A stretch of 64,000 nt of DNA, taken from NCBI RefSeq assembly GCF_918698245.1, contig NZ_CAKKMS010000002.1, positions 496,001 through 560,000 of the forward strand. The letters run 5' to 3'. Position 1 is the first letter of the stretch, and each line of letters begins with the position of its first letter. Below the pieces are notes generated by a model, which was not told the origin of the DNA, searched no databases, and saw only the letters and a list, made by a program, of their open reading frames with translations. Both the position numbers and the translations under genes were made by a program. The stretch comes from Pedobacter sp. Bi126 (GTDB lineage: Bacteria; Bacteroidota; Bacteroidia; Sphingobacteriales; Sphingobacteriaceae). Positions 7,225 through 15,408 of the stretch are shown here, piece by piece.

Positions 7225-8214
7225 TTATTTCTTCTGTATATTTTCTTCAATTGGCTCCGATTTTTTGAACAAATTAAAGGTAGGTCGGATAATCTTCACA
7301 CTTCTTTTGCTTACATCAACGCTGGCATTGAGCTCAAAACCAATCAATAAAATCAAGGAATTGAGATAAAGCCAGATCATGACTACGATTAATGTTCCGA
7401 TAGAACCATATACTTTGTTGTATGAAGCAAAATGGTTAATGTAGAAAGAAAAACCCCAAATAGTAAGGAAAGCTAAAATGGTAGCCAACCAAGAACCCGC
7501 ACTAAAGAAACGCCATTTTTTAGAATGTGCTGGCCCGTATCGATATAAGATAGATACCGTTAGAAAATATAAAATAGCCAGTAGTGCCCATTGGGTAAAC
7601 TGTACGGCAAAGGCCAGGAAACTACCTTTGATGTGGAGTTCGTTTGTGATCTTATTCAGTAAAACTTCTCCCAGCGTCATGGCGCTGATGCAGATGATAA
7701 TGGAAAAACAAATAATCGTAGTTAATACCAGTGCAATTAAGCGTTGTTTTAACCAGCCCCTTGTTTCGATAATCAATGATGATTTATTAAAAGCCTTCAT
7801 TAAGTTTTTAACCCCATTGGTGGCAAAAAATATGGCCGATAAAAAACCGAAAGATAATAAGCCCCTGTTCTGGTTTTTTATGATGTCTTTCAATGTGGTT
7901 TCAAAGGCATCAAAAGCATTGTGCGGCAATACAAGCTGTATTAAGTTTAACAGTTGATCCTGGAAGCCTTTAATTGGAATAAAAGGAATTAACGTAAATA
8001 AGAAGATAATGCCTGGGAAGATAGCCAGCATGAAACTATAAGCTAATGATGATGATTTGTTTACCAAAGCATCTTTGCCAATTTCACGAAAGAAAAATGT
8101 AGCTACAGTATAAAGGGGAAGTGGGCTAAAACCAGGCAAAACACATCCCTTCGTCCATTCGATAAATCTAGAATAGAGTTTAAGATGTAATAATTGCCTA
8201 TGTAACCATTCCAT
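7225..8214 (-). CDS. YihY/UPF0761 (BrkB-like) inner-membrane protein
   Basis: 329 residues with about six membrane segments, and the family hallmarks SSSLAYSFMLAIFPGIIFLF near residue 53-72 and YGSIGTLIVVMIWLYLNSLI near the C-terminus. The family is widespread in the cytoplasmic membrane; it was once called RNase BN in error and its transport or structural role is unsettled. Last gene of a minus-strand group PASTA - mltG - ybgC - yihY with gaps of 19, -1 and 7 bases, so it is probably co-transcribed with cell-wall genes. Confidence 0.9.
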   Translation of the reverse strand: MEWLHRQLLHLKLYSRFIEWTKGCVLPGFSPLPLYTVATFFFREIGKDALVNKSSSLAYSFMLAIFPGIIFLFTLIPFIPIKGFQDQLLNLIQLVLPHNAFDAFETTLKDIIKNQNRGLLSFGFLSAIFFATNGVKNLMKAFNKSSLIIETRGWLKQRLIALVLTTIICFSIIICISAMTLGEVLLNKITNELHIKGSFLAFAVQFTQWALLAILYFLTVSILYRYGPAHSKKWRFFSAGSWLATILAFLTIWGFSFYINHFASYNKVYGSIGTLIVVMIWLYLNSLILLIGFELNASVDVSKRSVKIIRPTFNLFKKSEPIEENIQKK

Positions 8215-8221
8215 TGTATTG

Positions 8222-8629
8222 TTAATTAAAAAACACCGATAGTTTTTGCATAAAATTTTCAGGTGGATTTGTCGGTTTATTTTTCTTCATATCAACAAAA
8301 ACCAGTGTAGTTGTCCCAATATTTATGAGCTCTTCTTTTTCGTTATACAACTCGTATTCAAAAAAGATCCTGATGCCCGGTAAGGTTTTGACGATTGTTT
8401 TTACCGTAATTTCCTGGTCGTAAAGTGCAGGTTTAATGTATTTGCACTTTAATTCCAAAACAGGCATCATAATTCCATCAGCTTCCATCGAGCTATAGCT
8501 CATGCCCAAACTGCGCAACATTTCTACCCGGCCTACTTCGTAGTACTGTGCATAATTGCCGTAATACATATAACCCATCTGATCGGTTTCGCCATAGCGG
8601 ACCCTGATTTTTGTGCTGTGGCTATACAT
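8222..8629 (-). CDS. Acyl-CoA thioesterase, YbgC/FcbC hotdog family
   Basis: 135 residues with the 4-hydroxybenzoyl-CoA-thioesterase-type motif VRYGETDQMGYMYYGNYAQY, in which Asp16 is the expected catalytic acid, followed by the hotdog helix and 'TIVKTLPGIRIFFEYEL'. YbgC-type enzymes hydrolyse acyl-CoA or acyl-ACP thioesters. Its ATG overlaps the mltG stop by one base (TAATG), which indicates translational coupling. In proteobacteria ybgC sits with tol-pal; here it sits with envelope genes again, but with mltG and a PASTA protein. Cytoplasmic or membrane-associated. Confidence 0.92.
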   Translation of the reverse strand: MYSHSTKIRVRYGETDQMGYMYYGNYAQYYEVGRVEMLRSLGMSYSSMEADGIMMPVLELKCKYIKPALYDQEITVKTIVKTLPGIRIFFEYELYNEKEELINIGTTTLVFVDMKKNKPTNPPENFMQKLSVFFN

Positions 8630-9684
8630 TATTTAAAAATGTTTCTTTTGTTTAAAGCTTCACGATATTTCTTTGCATTGATTTCGTGCTGTGCTTTATT
8701 TTCAGCAAAGTTATGGTAGCCGGAAAAATCTTCTTTGGCACACATGTAAATATAATTGTTGTTGTCGCGGTTTAGTACAGCATCAATTGCATTAATACTT
8801 GGCATCATAATGGGGCCTGGAGGTAAACCAGCATATTTATAAGTGTTATAAAGCGACTGCACCTGTAGTAATCTCCCGGTTACCCTTTTTACTGTAAAAT
8901 CATTGTTTGCAAAAATCACCGTTGGATCAGCCTGTAACAATATGCCTTTGTTTAAACGGTTTAAGTACAAGCCTGCTATAATGGGCATTTCTTTGTCGTA
9001 AAGGGCCTCTGCATCCACTATAGAAGCCAGGGTATATACCTGTACCGGAGTCAGGTTTAAACTTGCTGCTTTTTGCTTGCGGTCGGCTGTCCAGAATTTA
9101 TCATATTCCTTATGCATGCGCTCAAAGAAATCAACCGGCGAAATATTCCAGTACATCTCGTAAGTATTCGGGATAAACATAGCATACACATTATCCTGGT
9201 TAAAACCATATTTGCTAATCAGCGCCGTAGAATCTAAAACATTGATAAAGCTTAACGAATCGGCTTCCAGATTGCTGGCCAGATATGCAGCGAAGTTTTC
9301 TTTCTTGCGGATATTATGGAATTTCAATTTAACCGGATCTTGATTTCCAGCTTTAATTAAGTTAATTAAACTGCGGTTGGTCATTCCTTTGGTTAAACGG
9401 TAACGTCCGGGTTTAACGCTCGTAGCTAAATTCATTTTTCCGGCAGCTGCAGTAAAAGAAGAGACACTTTTTACCAGATCTTTCTTTTTAATTTCTGCGA
9501 TCAGATCATCGTAGCTGCTTCCGGTTTTGATATATAGATATTTTTGATTTTCGGTAACGTTGGGGGCAAAGTAAAGCCTGTAAATATTTAACGCAAAGTA
9601 ACCAGCAATTAAAATAACAACAAGTGCAATCACTATTGCCACTTTTTTGCCTATACTCATGTTCTTTTTTTCTACTTCAGTCAT
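8629..9684 (-). CDS. mltG: Endolytic transglycosylase MltG (YceG-like)
   Basis: 351 residues: a short cytoplasmic N-terminus, one membrane helix (VAIVIALVVILIAGYFALNI), a LysM-like region to about residue 100, then the YceG domain. The signature QADPTVIFANND, the YNTYKYAGLPPGPIMMPS block and the C-terminal FSGYHNFAENKAQHE are present. MltG cuts nascent peptidoglycan strands and sets their length. The usual SIVExE motif reads SIVDAE (residues 221-226): the first acidic residue is Asp instead of Glu and the second Glu is kept. Translationally coupled to ybgC downstream and 19 bases after the PASTA gene. Confidence 0.93.
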   Translation of the reverse strand: MTEVEKKNMSIGKKVAIVIALVVILIAGYFALNIYRLYFAPNVTENQKYLYIKTGSSYDDLIAEIKKKDLVKSVSSFTAAAGKMNLATSVKPGRYRLTKGMTNRSLINLIKAGNQDPVKLKFHNIRKKENFAAYLASNLEADSLSFINVLDSTALISKYGFNQDNVYAMFIPNTYEMYWNISPVDFFERMHKEYDKFWTADRKQKAASLNLTPVQVYTLASIVDAEALYDKEMPIIAGLYLNRLNKGILLQADPTVIFANNDFTVKRVTGRLLQVQSLYNTYKYAGLPPGPIMMPSINAIDAVLNRDNNNYIYMCAKEDFSGYHNFAENKAQHEINAKKYREALNKRNIFK

Positions 9685-9703
9685 CTGTAAATATGATACG
9701 TGT

Positions 9704-10474
9704 TTATTGTTGTTTGTTAGATAGGGTAATGTTAATCTTTGTGCCTATAGCCACTTTGGTTAACGAATCAACCAGCATAGGATCTTGTTTAATAATAATG
9801 GCAGCAGCACTATCGGTAATAGGGCCATCGTAAATAATAGTACCTAAACTCAGGTTCGAACCTCTCAGGCTAAATTTCGCTTCATCCATCGTTAATCCCA
9901 TGAGTTGTGGAATATCTACTTCTTCGTTTCCACGTCCATCGCCCAATACCAGGTTAATCCTGGAGCCAACAGGCACAACCTGTCCGACTGCTATTGGCTG
10001 ACCTCCAAAAGAAGCTTCCAAAACCACATCGCGGCTTACATCTGGCTTATAGGTTGTATCGCCGAGTTTTAATCTCGAGCTTTCAATTATAGCCTGTGCT
10101 TCTCTTAAGGTCTTAAACGCTATATCAGGGAATTTTGTATTCGGTGTTTTACCTGCGTTAATGGTTAAGTATATGGTACGGTTATCTTTTACAAAAGTAT
10201 TGGGATCAGGATCCTGATCAATTACAATTCCTGCAGGTTGATCCATAATAAAAACAGAATCTACTTCATATTTTAATCCGGCATCTTCGAGTTTCTTAAC
10301 TGCCTGTTCAAAAGATAAGCCTTTTACCATGGGTACATTTAAGCCCTGTCCGTGTTTGGTATAATATCTTAAACTAAAAAAAGCAACCAGTAGAAGCACA
10401 ACAACAGTTATTATTGCAGCTAAAATATTGTTTCTAAACGATTTGGTTTTTAAATAATCTATAAATTTAGACAT
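9704..10474 (-). CDS. Membrane-anchored PASTA-domain protein
   Basis: 256 residues: a short cytoplasmic segment, one membrane helix at ~17-38 (ILAAIITVVVLLLVAFFSLR), then three PASTA repeats beginning near VPMVKGLSFEQAVKKLEDAG, FPDIAFKTLREAQAIIESS and IPQLMGLTMDEAKFSLRGS. PASTA domains bind muropeptides or glycan strands. There is no kinase domain, unlike the Ser/Thr kinases of Gram-positives; free-standing PASTA proteins next to ddl are common in Bacteroidota. First gene of the operon with mltG, divergent from ddl across 188 bases. Probably a periplasmic peptidoglycan-binding factor. Confidence 0.88.
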   Translation of the reverse strand: MSKFIDYLKTKSFRNNILAAIITVVVLLLVAFFSLRYYTKHGQGLNVPMVKGLSFEQAVKKLEDAGLKYEVDSVFIMDQPAGIVIDQDPDPNTFVKDNRTIYLTINAGKTPNTKFPDIAFKTLREAQAIIESSRLKLGDTTYKPDVSRDVVLEASFGGQPIAVGQVVPVGSRINLVLGDGRGNEEVDIPQLMGLTMDEAKFSLRGSNLSLGTIIYDGPITDSAAAIIIKQDPMLVDSLTKVAIGTKINITLSNKQQ

Positions 10475-10520
10475 GAATCTTAATTTGGGTTATGCGTACA
10501 AGCTCAAATGTAACTATTTT

Positions 10521-10570
10521 AATGATTGATTGAATTATAGAATCCATTTCCTCATTCAATCATTCAATAA
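10521..10570. repeat. Dispersed 'aatcattcaa' repeat, family B
   Basis: AATGATTGATTGAA and the facing TTCAATCATTCAATAA form an imperfect inverted repeat in the PASTA/ddl divergent gap. The same words recur at 33723-33839 and 45220-45308. Confidence 0.5.
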
Positions 10571-10609
10571 ATTCTCTCCTTCATTGTTACTAAAGCACAA
10601 AGATATTTA

Positions 10610-10617
10610 TATTTTTG
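10610..10617 (+). promoter_or_regulatory. -7 promoter box of ddl
   Basis: TATTTTTG matches the Bacteroidota -7 consensus TAnnTTTG, with TTG about 20-25 bases upstream as a possible -33. It lies 46 bases before the ddl ATG at 10663 and overlaps the longer in-frame extension, which argues against an earlier start. Confidence 0.55.
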
Positions 10618-10662
10618 AGGATATATTTATATTCAATTTCTATTTATAAAAGGATTTTTAAC

Positions 10663-11649
10663 ATGAAGAAAACGATAGCATTGTTAACAGGCGGTACCAC
10701 AGGCGAATGGGTTGTTTCGGTGAAAAGCGCAGCCACTATTGCTCAAAATATCGACCCCGATTTATACGATGTGTATAAGATTATGCTGAACGAAAAGGGC
10801 TGGTTTTATGAGCCTGCTGATTCTGTTAAAATTGAAATTGATAAAAATGATTTTTCCTTAACGCTTGAAGGAAGAAAAATTAAGTTCGACGGCGTTTTTA
10901 TTGCTATTCATGGTTCGCCTGGCGAGGATGGGAAATTACAGGGCTATTTTGATATGTTAGGTATCCGATACACGGCCTGCGATGCACTAACTTCGTCAAT
11001 TACGATGAATAAAGGTTATACCAAAGCGGTTGTAGAAGGCATTGATAACCTGTACACCGCAAAATCTGTTCAGATATTTAAAGGTGGCAACTATAATTTA
11101 AATCAAATTAAGCAAGATCTAAGATTGCCTTATTTTGTTAAACCAAATAGTGGGGGCAGTAGCATTGGTATGAGTAAGGTAAAACATGCCGATGACTTGG
11201 AAAGTGCTTTAGAAAAGGCTTTTAAAGAAGATGATCAGATTTTAATTGAGGAGTTTGTTAGTGGTAGAGAGTTTTCGATAGGCATTTTTGGCGCTGAAGG
11301 AAAAATTATTGTTTTGCCAACCACAGAAGTGATTCCGGCAAATGAATTTTTTGATTTCGAAGCCAAATACACGCCAGGTGCAACTGAAGAAATTACACCA
11401 GGAAGAATGAATGAAGAAGAGGTAAGTCGCGTACAACAGGTGGTAAAGGATGTATATAAGAAATTAAATTGCAGGGGAGTGGTACGTGTTGATTATTTCC
11501 TGGAAGAAGGAACTGGTAAATTTTATTTTATCGAAATCAATACCATTCCTGGGCAAACAGCAACCAGTTTTATCCCACAACAGGTAGCGGCAATGGGTAT
11601 TACACTGAAAGAGTTTTACACCCGTTTAATGAAGGAGACTTTAGGGTAG
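10663..11649 (+). CDS. ddl: D-alanine--D-alanine ligase
   Basis: 328 residues from ATG 10663 (MKKTIALLTGGTTGEW). An in-frame TTG 48 bases upstream is rejected because it falls in the promoter box. ATP-grasp fold: FDGVFIAIHGSPGEDGKLQG near residue 80, LPYFVKPNSGGSSIGMSKV for nucleotide binding, and FYFIEINTIPGQT near residue 290 for Mg and the catalytic network. The enzyme makes D-Ala-D-Ala for peptidoglycan precursors in the cytoplasm. Divergent from the PASTA-mltG operon, so cell-wall genes flank a common control region. Confidence 0.96.
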   Translation: MKKTIALLTGGTTGEWVVSVKSAATIAQNIDPDLYDVYKIMLNEKGWFYEPADSVKIEIDKNDFSLTLEGRKIKFDGVFIAIHGSPGEDGKLQGYFDMLGIRYTACDALTSSITMNKGYTKAVVEGIDNLYTAKSVQIFKGGNYNLNQIKQDLRLPYFVKPNSGGSSIGMSKVKHADDLESALEKAFKEDDQILIEEFVSGREFSIGIFGAEGKIIVLPTTEVIPANEFFDFEAKYTPGATEEITPGRMNEEEVSRVQQVVKDVYKKLNCRGVVRVDYFLEEGTGKFYFIEINTIPGQTATSFIPQQVAAMGITLKEFYTRLMKETLG

Positions 11650-11663
11650 TCTTCGTCAATTTT

Positions 11664-11792
11664 GTCATTCTGAATGCAATGAAGAATCTGTAAGATATTA
11701 AAGATGCTTTTATGATCTATTGACTTTGTTAACGAGGTAACTTTAGGTTAGGTGTTTTATTGGCTAGGATTCTTCACTTCGTTCAGAATGAC
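11664..11792. repeat. Palindromic repeat, family A variant 'gtcattctgaa'
   Basis: The left arm GTCATTCTGAATGCAATGAAGAATC pairs with GATTCTTCACTTCGTTCAGAATGAC on the right. It starts 15 bases after the ddl stop and probably folds into a long hairpin in the transcript. A shorter copy lies at 39474. Confidence 0.85.
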
Positions 11793-11867
11793 AAGTGACA
11801 TATAATTATATCGAAAATAATCTTTAAGATCTTTACAGACCTCCTTAAGTACTTATTGGCCTAGGTT

Positions 11868-12452
11868 ATGATGAACTTCCAAAAACTGATTGATAAAGGT
11901 TTAAAACTCAAAAGCTACCCGGAAGATTCGGTTGTTTACGAGCCCGGTATGCATCCACGCTATGTGTATTTTATCAAATCAGGTGAGGTAAGAATGGTTA
12001 CCGTTAGCGATGAAGGAAAGGAATTTATTCAAGGGGTTTTTAAAACAGGGCAGTATTTTGGCGAACCTGCATTATTGATCGACCGGCCTTATTTAGCTTT
12101 TACCATCACCAATAAAGATTCGCAGATTATTGCTGTAAATAAAGAAGATTTCTTTGATTTGATCAAAAACGAACCCGATTTTAGCATGGACCTGATCCGT
12201 ACGTTAAGTAACCGCCTTTTTTATAAATCGATGATGCTGGAAGAATTGGCGAGCGAAAAAGCAGAGCATCGATTGTTAACGATTATCAATTACCTTCTCG
12301 ACGATATTGCTGTGGGTGAAAATTTAAAGGTAACGCGGCAAGAATTAGCCGATATGACTGGTTTAAGGGTAGAAACAGTTATTCGTGGTACTAAAATACT
12401 AGCCGAAAAAAGCCTGATCAAAACCATTAAAGGGAAAATAGTAAAGGTTTAG
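11868..12452 (+). CDS. Crp/Fnr-family transcriptional regulator
   Basis: 194 residues; ATGs at 11868 and 11871 are equally possible starts. The beta-roll is at ~20-110 (SVVYEPGMHPRYVYFIKSGEVRM, GQYFGEPALLIDRPY) and the HTH is LKVTRQELADMTGLRVETVIRGTKIL. The recognition helix V-E-T-V-I-R resembles the E..SR/ETVGR helices of FNR and CRP, which read TGA half-sites. No N-terminal Cys cluster is seen, so it is not an iron-sulfur FNR. The next gene, DUF983 at 12598, carries an ATGAT-N4-ATCAT site at about -40, so this regulator probably activates it. Confidence 0.92.
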   Translation: MMNFQKLIDKGLKLKSYPEDSVVYEPGMHPRYVYFIKSGEVRMVTVSDEGKEFIQGVFKTGQYFGEPALLIDRPYLAFTITNKDSQIIAVNKEDFFDLIKNEPDFSMDLIRTLSNRLFYKSMMLEELASEKAEHRLLTIINYLLDDIAVGENLKVTRQELADMTGLRVETVIRGTKILAEKSLIKTIKGKIVKV

Positions 12453-12533
12453 AATTATTAAGAAAGCATTAATGAGCAAGGTGCAGTGACCAATGAACAA
12501 ATGACCAATGAACTAACAAACCAATCGTCAAAC

Positions 12534-12547
12534 ATGATGTAGATCAT
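12534..12547 (+). promoter_or_regulatory. FNR/CRP-like operator ATGAT-N4-ATCAT
   Basis: ATGAT GTAG ATCAT is a perfect 5-4-5 dyad with the layout of the FNR consensus TTGAT-N4-ATCAA. Its centre lies about 33 bases before the centre of the -7 box at 12570-12577, which puts it near -40 from the expected transcript start. That is the classical class II activator position. Confidence 0.6.
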
Positions 12548-12569
12548 AATTAGTATTTAATTTTGGACT

Positions 12570-12577
12570 TATCTTTG
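12570..12577 (+). promoter_or_regulatory. -7 promoter box of the DUF983 gene
   Basis: TATCTTTG matches TAnnTTTG exactly, 21 bases before the ATG at 12598. No good TTTG is visible at -33, in keeping with an activator-dependent promoter. Confidence 0.55.
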
Positions 12578-12597
12578 TGGTGTTAAATTAGAAGACT

Positions 12598-12993
12598 ATG
12601 GCTGAGTTATCCAAATTTCAAGCTTTTGTACAGTGTAAATGCCCACGTTGCCGCAAAGGAGATATCTTTACGGGGAGCGCTTATTCTTTCAGGTTACAAA
12701 AAACGAATATTAACTGTCCGCATTGCAACTTAAAGTTTGAGCGCGAGCCGGGATTTTTCTATGTAGCGATGTTTGTAAGTTATGCCATGAACGTTGCAGA
12801 AATCATTACCATTGGTGTAGCATCGTATGTTTTAGGTTTGCCTTTAATTTATGAAAACCTGTGGTATTATGTAGGTTTAATTTTAACGGGTGTTTTATTG
12901 TTATCTCCAATTAATTACCGCTATTCGAGAGTTATTTTGCTTCATTACCTTACGCCAGGTTTGCATTATGTTCCTGGAAGTGGAGATAAATAA
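12598..12993 (+). CDS. DUF983 family membrane protein with zinc-ribbon N-terminus
   Basis: 131 residues. Two CxxC pairs (C15/C18 in CPRCRKGDIF and C40/C43 in CPHC) form a likely zinc ribbon. They are followed by the FEREPGFFYVAMFVSYAMNV stretch typical of DUF983 and two to three membrane segments. Function is not established; DUF983 proteins occur in many aerobic Bacteroidota and alphaproteobacteria, sometimes near respiratory genes. The upstream Crp/Fnr gene and the well-placed dyad suggest control by a redox or metabolic signal. Confidence 0.88.
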   Translation: MAELSKFQAFVQCKCPRCRKGDIFTGSAYSFRLQKTNINCPHCNLKFEREPGFFYVAMFVSYAMNVAEIITIGVASYVLGLPLIYENLWYYVGLILTGVLLLSPINYRYSRVILLHYLTPGLHYVPGSGDK

Positions 12994-13149
12994 GCTATAG
13001 AGAAAAGGCGGTGGTATCATAAAAGTAATTTTTCTTCAGGTTGTCTTATGTTGAGCTTCCCGATGAATTGGGCAAGTAATCGAAACACGCTGCCAAGGCT
13101 ATTTAATCTAGTCTTTCAACTGGCTACCATTGACAGATTCCAAAAAGGC

Positions 13150-13245
13150 CGTCATTGCGAGGAGGAACGACGAAGCAATCTTTCATGCTAGTGATCCTGC
13201 CATTAAGATTGCTTCGTCGGCTGAAAGAGCCTTGTCGCAATGACG
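13150..13245. repeat. Palindromic repeat, family A (cgtcattgcgag)
   Basis: Left arm CGTCATTGCGAGGAGGAACG followed by ACGAAGCAATCTT; right arm AAGATTGCTTCGTCGG through GTCGCAATGACG. A near-complete copy with a ~15-base spacer, in a 578-base gap (12994-13571) without genes. Confidence 0.85.
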
Positions 13246-13283
13246 ATAGCCCGAGGTTATTCATTCTCTTAAAACCATCTCAA

Positions 13284-13528
13284 TTATATTAATTCTTTTG
13301 CAATAAATTATCCTACCATTAACAGGTTCCAAAAGAACGGTCGTCATCTCGATTGTAGCACAGCGAAATAGAGAGATCTTTGTACCAAGTTATTGAAATA
13401 AAATTTAAAAGATTTCTCCTCCGAAGGAGTTCCTTTGGAACACTGCGGTCGAAATGACGATACTTCAAACCATTCACCTACTTTATCCGTCTGTCATTTA
13501 TATTGATTCTTTTGCAACAAACTATCCT
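13284..13528. repeat. Two direct repeats, period 214 bases
   Basis: The 31-base block 13284-13314 (TTATATTAATTCTTTTGCAA...) recurs at 13498-13528 with three or so substitutions (TTATATTGATTCTTTTGCAA...). The words ACAGATTCCAAAA and ACAGGTTCCAAAA also precede both palindromes at 13150 and 13342. The gap thus looks like a tandem duplication in which each unit carries a different palindrome. Confidence 0.6.
13342..13459. repeat. Palindromic repeat, family A variant 'cgtcatctcga'
   Basis: Left arm CGTCATCTCGATTGTAGCAC and then GAGAGATCTTT; right arm AGATTTCTCCTCCG and then GCGGTCGAAATGACG. Same outer ends (CGTCAT...ATGACG) as the 'ttgcgag' version but a different inner arm. A single left arm of this variant also lies at 40758. 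Confidence 0.75.
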
Positions 13529-13571
13529 TCAGGATGATAATCAATATTATGATAAAGCTTCTTTTTTTAAG

Positions 13572-14099
13572 CTACTTCTTCATTGGATGCTGAACATATT
13601 CAGACAGTCTCACAACCTTTCCGTTTTTCAATTTAATATCATTAAATAAAGCTACTGTATCGGTTTTACCTTCTTTCGTTGTAGAAACCTGGTTGTACCA
13701 CAGGCTTACCCATTCTTCGCTTTTATCTTTATTAACAACCGATTCCATGTCTTGCATGTCGATTTTAAAGCCTTTCATTTTGTCGAATTCGCCCTGTAAT
13801 TCTTTCATGAGCTGGGTTTTTGTCCCTTTAAATTTGTAACCATCCAGATCTAAGGCCACACTGTCGGCAAGCACCTTGCTCATACTGGCTGTATCTAAAC
13901 TTTCGAATGTTTTAATAAGGGTCATTGCGGTTACGGCATTTTTTGTATCTGGGTTCATTTCCCAGTTTTGCACCTGCTTAATCGTATACGGATACTTGGT
14001 GCTATCTGCTGCTACTACCGTATCGGTAGTTTTAGCTTCCTTATTTTCACATGCTGCAAAAAGTAAGGTAGCCATAATCAGGGATGATAATTTTTTCAT
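13572..14099 (-). CDS. Lipoprotein with NTF2/SnoaL-like fold (hypothetical)
   Basis: 175 residues. The lipobox LLFAAC puts the lipidated Cys at residue 17, followed by a low-complexity linker rich in Thr, Ala and Asp. The body (TAMTLIKTFESLDTASMSKV, DLDGYKFKGTKTQLMKEL) resembles SnoaL/NTF2-like proteins, with a helix then curved beta-sheet. No catalytic residues can be named. It is monocistronic, flanked by repeat-filled gaps. The periplasmic or outer-membrane location is inferred from the lipobox. Confidence 0.75.
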   Translation of the reverse strand: MKKLSSLIMATLLFAACENKEAKTTDTVVAADSTKYPYTIKQVQNWEMNPDTKNAVTAMTLIKTFESLDTASMSKVLADSVALDLDGYKFKGTKTQLMKELQGEFDKMKGFKIDMQDMESVVNKDKSEEWVSLWYNQVSTTKEGKTDTVALFNDIKLKNGKVVRLSEYVQHPMKK

Positions 14100-14452
14100 G
14101 ATAATTAGTTTATTGGTTTGATTAAATATAAACTAATTACTTGAATATTAATGGAATGTATACAGTTTTTGTTCCTGGGTTTACGTACTGAAATACGAAC
14201 AACTAGATAAAATGGATAATAAAATGTAAACGCAGTTCAAAGTATTGAATGGTACATAAGTATTTTACGATTAGGTTTTTTTAGAAAATGAGTGTTCAGT
14301 AATGCTTCGGGAACAGCAGTCCCGTTATTCGCTATAGCTCCGATAAAGGATCGGAGGCTGCCGCTTTTACCGGGTTTATGGAACAGAGGCTTGTATAAAG
14401 CCACTTGCAGTCTCCGTTATAAATAAAGACGCTATTAAGTTTAAAAATTGGG

Positions 14453-14538
14453 CGTCATTGCGAGGAGGAACGACGAAGCAATCTTATCGCAGCAAGAAAG
14501 ATTGCTTCATCCGATGAAAAATCGGCTTCGCAATGACG
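14453..14538. repeat. Palindromic repeat, family A (cgtcattgcgag)
   Basis: Left arm CGTCATTGCGAGGAGGAACG, right arm AAGATTGCTTCATCCG through CTTCGCAATGACG. The gap 14100-14623 otherwise holds an unassigned GC-richer patch near 14310-14375 (CCGATAAAGGATCGG hairpin) and nothing coding. Confidence 0.85.
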
Positions 14539-14623
14539 ATACCTCGCAGCCTGTAATTTCAGGTATTTCGCTACTGATATGAAATCAGTACAGCTTGTGC
14601 TTTAAATAGACGATGGTTTGAAA

Positions 14624-15385
14624 TTAATGATTTATAAAACTATTTATACCATCTACCAAAGCCCTTACTTTTATTTCGGAAGTGAGTTCGTATCGATATT
14701 CGTCCTCAATACTGCCCATTTTGGTTTCCGTATTTCTGTATTCCATTTTACTTGGCACAAATTCCTTTGCTGAAGCATGAAATTGCGTGGCACCTGTTTG
14801 ATTAATCAGGTTTTTGATATTGTTTTCATTTATACCTGCACCAGGCATGATGGTAATCCGGCCATTGGCATTTTCTACAAGCTGTGCCAGTTTTTCTGCC
14901 CCCAGAATTGCAGAAGAAGCACCTCCAGAGGTAAGTACCCTTTTTATTTTGAGTGCGATTAAATCTTCCAATGCCTGATCCATATCGTTGCTCATATCAA
15001 ATGCCCTGTGGAAAGCTACCTCCATAGGTTTGGCCAACTCAATCAATTCAGCGCATCTTTCTTTATCGATAGTGCCATCTGCTTTAAGTATTCCGGTAAC
15101 TATACCTTCACAATTTAATGATCTGCAGATTTTTATATCTTCTTTCATTAACTCAAATTCAATTTCGGAATATAGAAAATCGCCTCCGCGCGGACGGATA
15201 ATTGGCCAAACTTCGATGGATAGGTTTTTCTTAGCCAGGGCAATTTGAGCATAACTTGGTGTGGTACCACCTTCTGCCAGGTTATCACAAAGCTCCACTC
15301 TTTTTGCTCCACCATTTTGCGCAGCCAATGCCGATTGATAGGAATTAGCACATACTTCTAAGCAACCAATTGCCACTTCACTCAT
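14624..15385 (-). CDS. cutC: CutC family copper homeostasis protein
   Basis: 253 residues, the full length of a TIM-barrel CutC. Motifs: LEVCANSYQSALAAQNGGAK, RVELCDNLAEGGTTPS, IRPRGGDFLYSEIEFELM, FHRAFDMSNDMDQALEDL, RVLTSGG and GAGINENNI. CutC proteins are cytoplasmic; a copper role was proposed in E. coli, but the biochemical activity is still unclear. It follows the DUF2314 gene by 23 bases on the same strand, so the two, and perhaps the asparaginase before them, form one transcript. An earlier start is unlikely because the barrel begins at residue 6. Confidence 0.93.
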   Translation of the reverse strand: MSEVAIGCLEVCANSYQSALAAQNGGAKRVELCDNLAEGGTTPSYAQIALAKKNLSIEVWPIIRPRGGDFLYSEIEFELMKEDIKICRSLNCEGIVTGILKADGTIDKERCAELIELAKPMEVAFHRAFDMSNDMDQALEDLIALKIKRVLTSGGASSAILGAEKLAQLVENANGRITIMPGAGINENNIKNLINQTGATQFHASAKEFVPSKMEYRNTETKMGSIEDEYRYELTSEIKVRALVDGINSFINH

Positions 15386-15408
15386 GATATTAGATTTATT
15401 AATTTAAA

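Noticed and set aside
6997..7350. 117-codon plus-strand reading frame
   Set aside because: It reads through the antisense of tRNA-Ser (giving RKARDSNPRTCYSQQFSRLP) and into the yihY gene; a common false ORF across tRNA genes.
9222..10474. PASTA protein as a Ser/Thr kinase
   Set aside because: The protein has only 16 cytoplasmic residues before its membrane helix; no kinase domain is present in or next to it.
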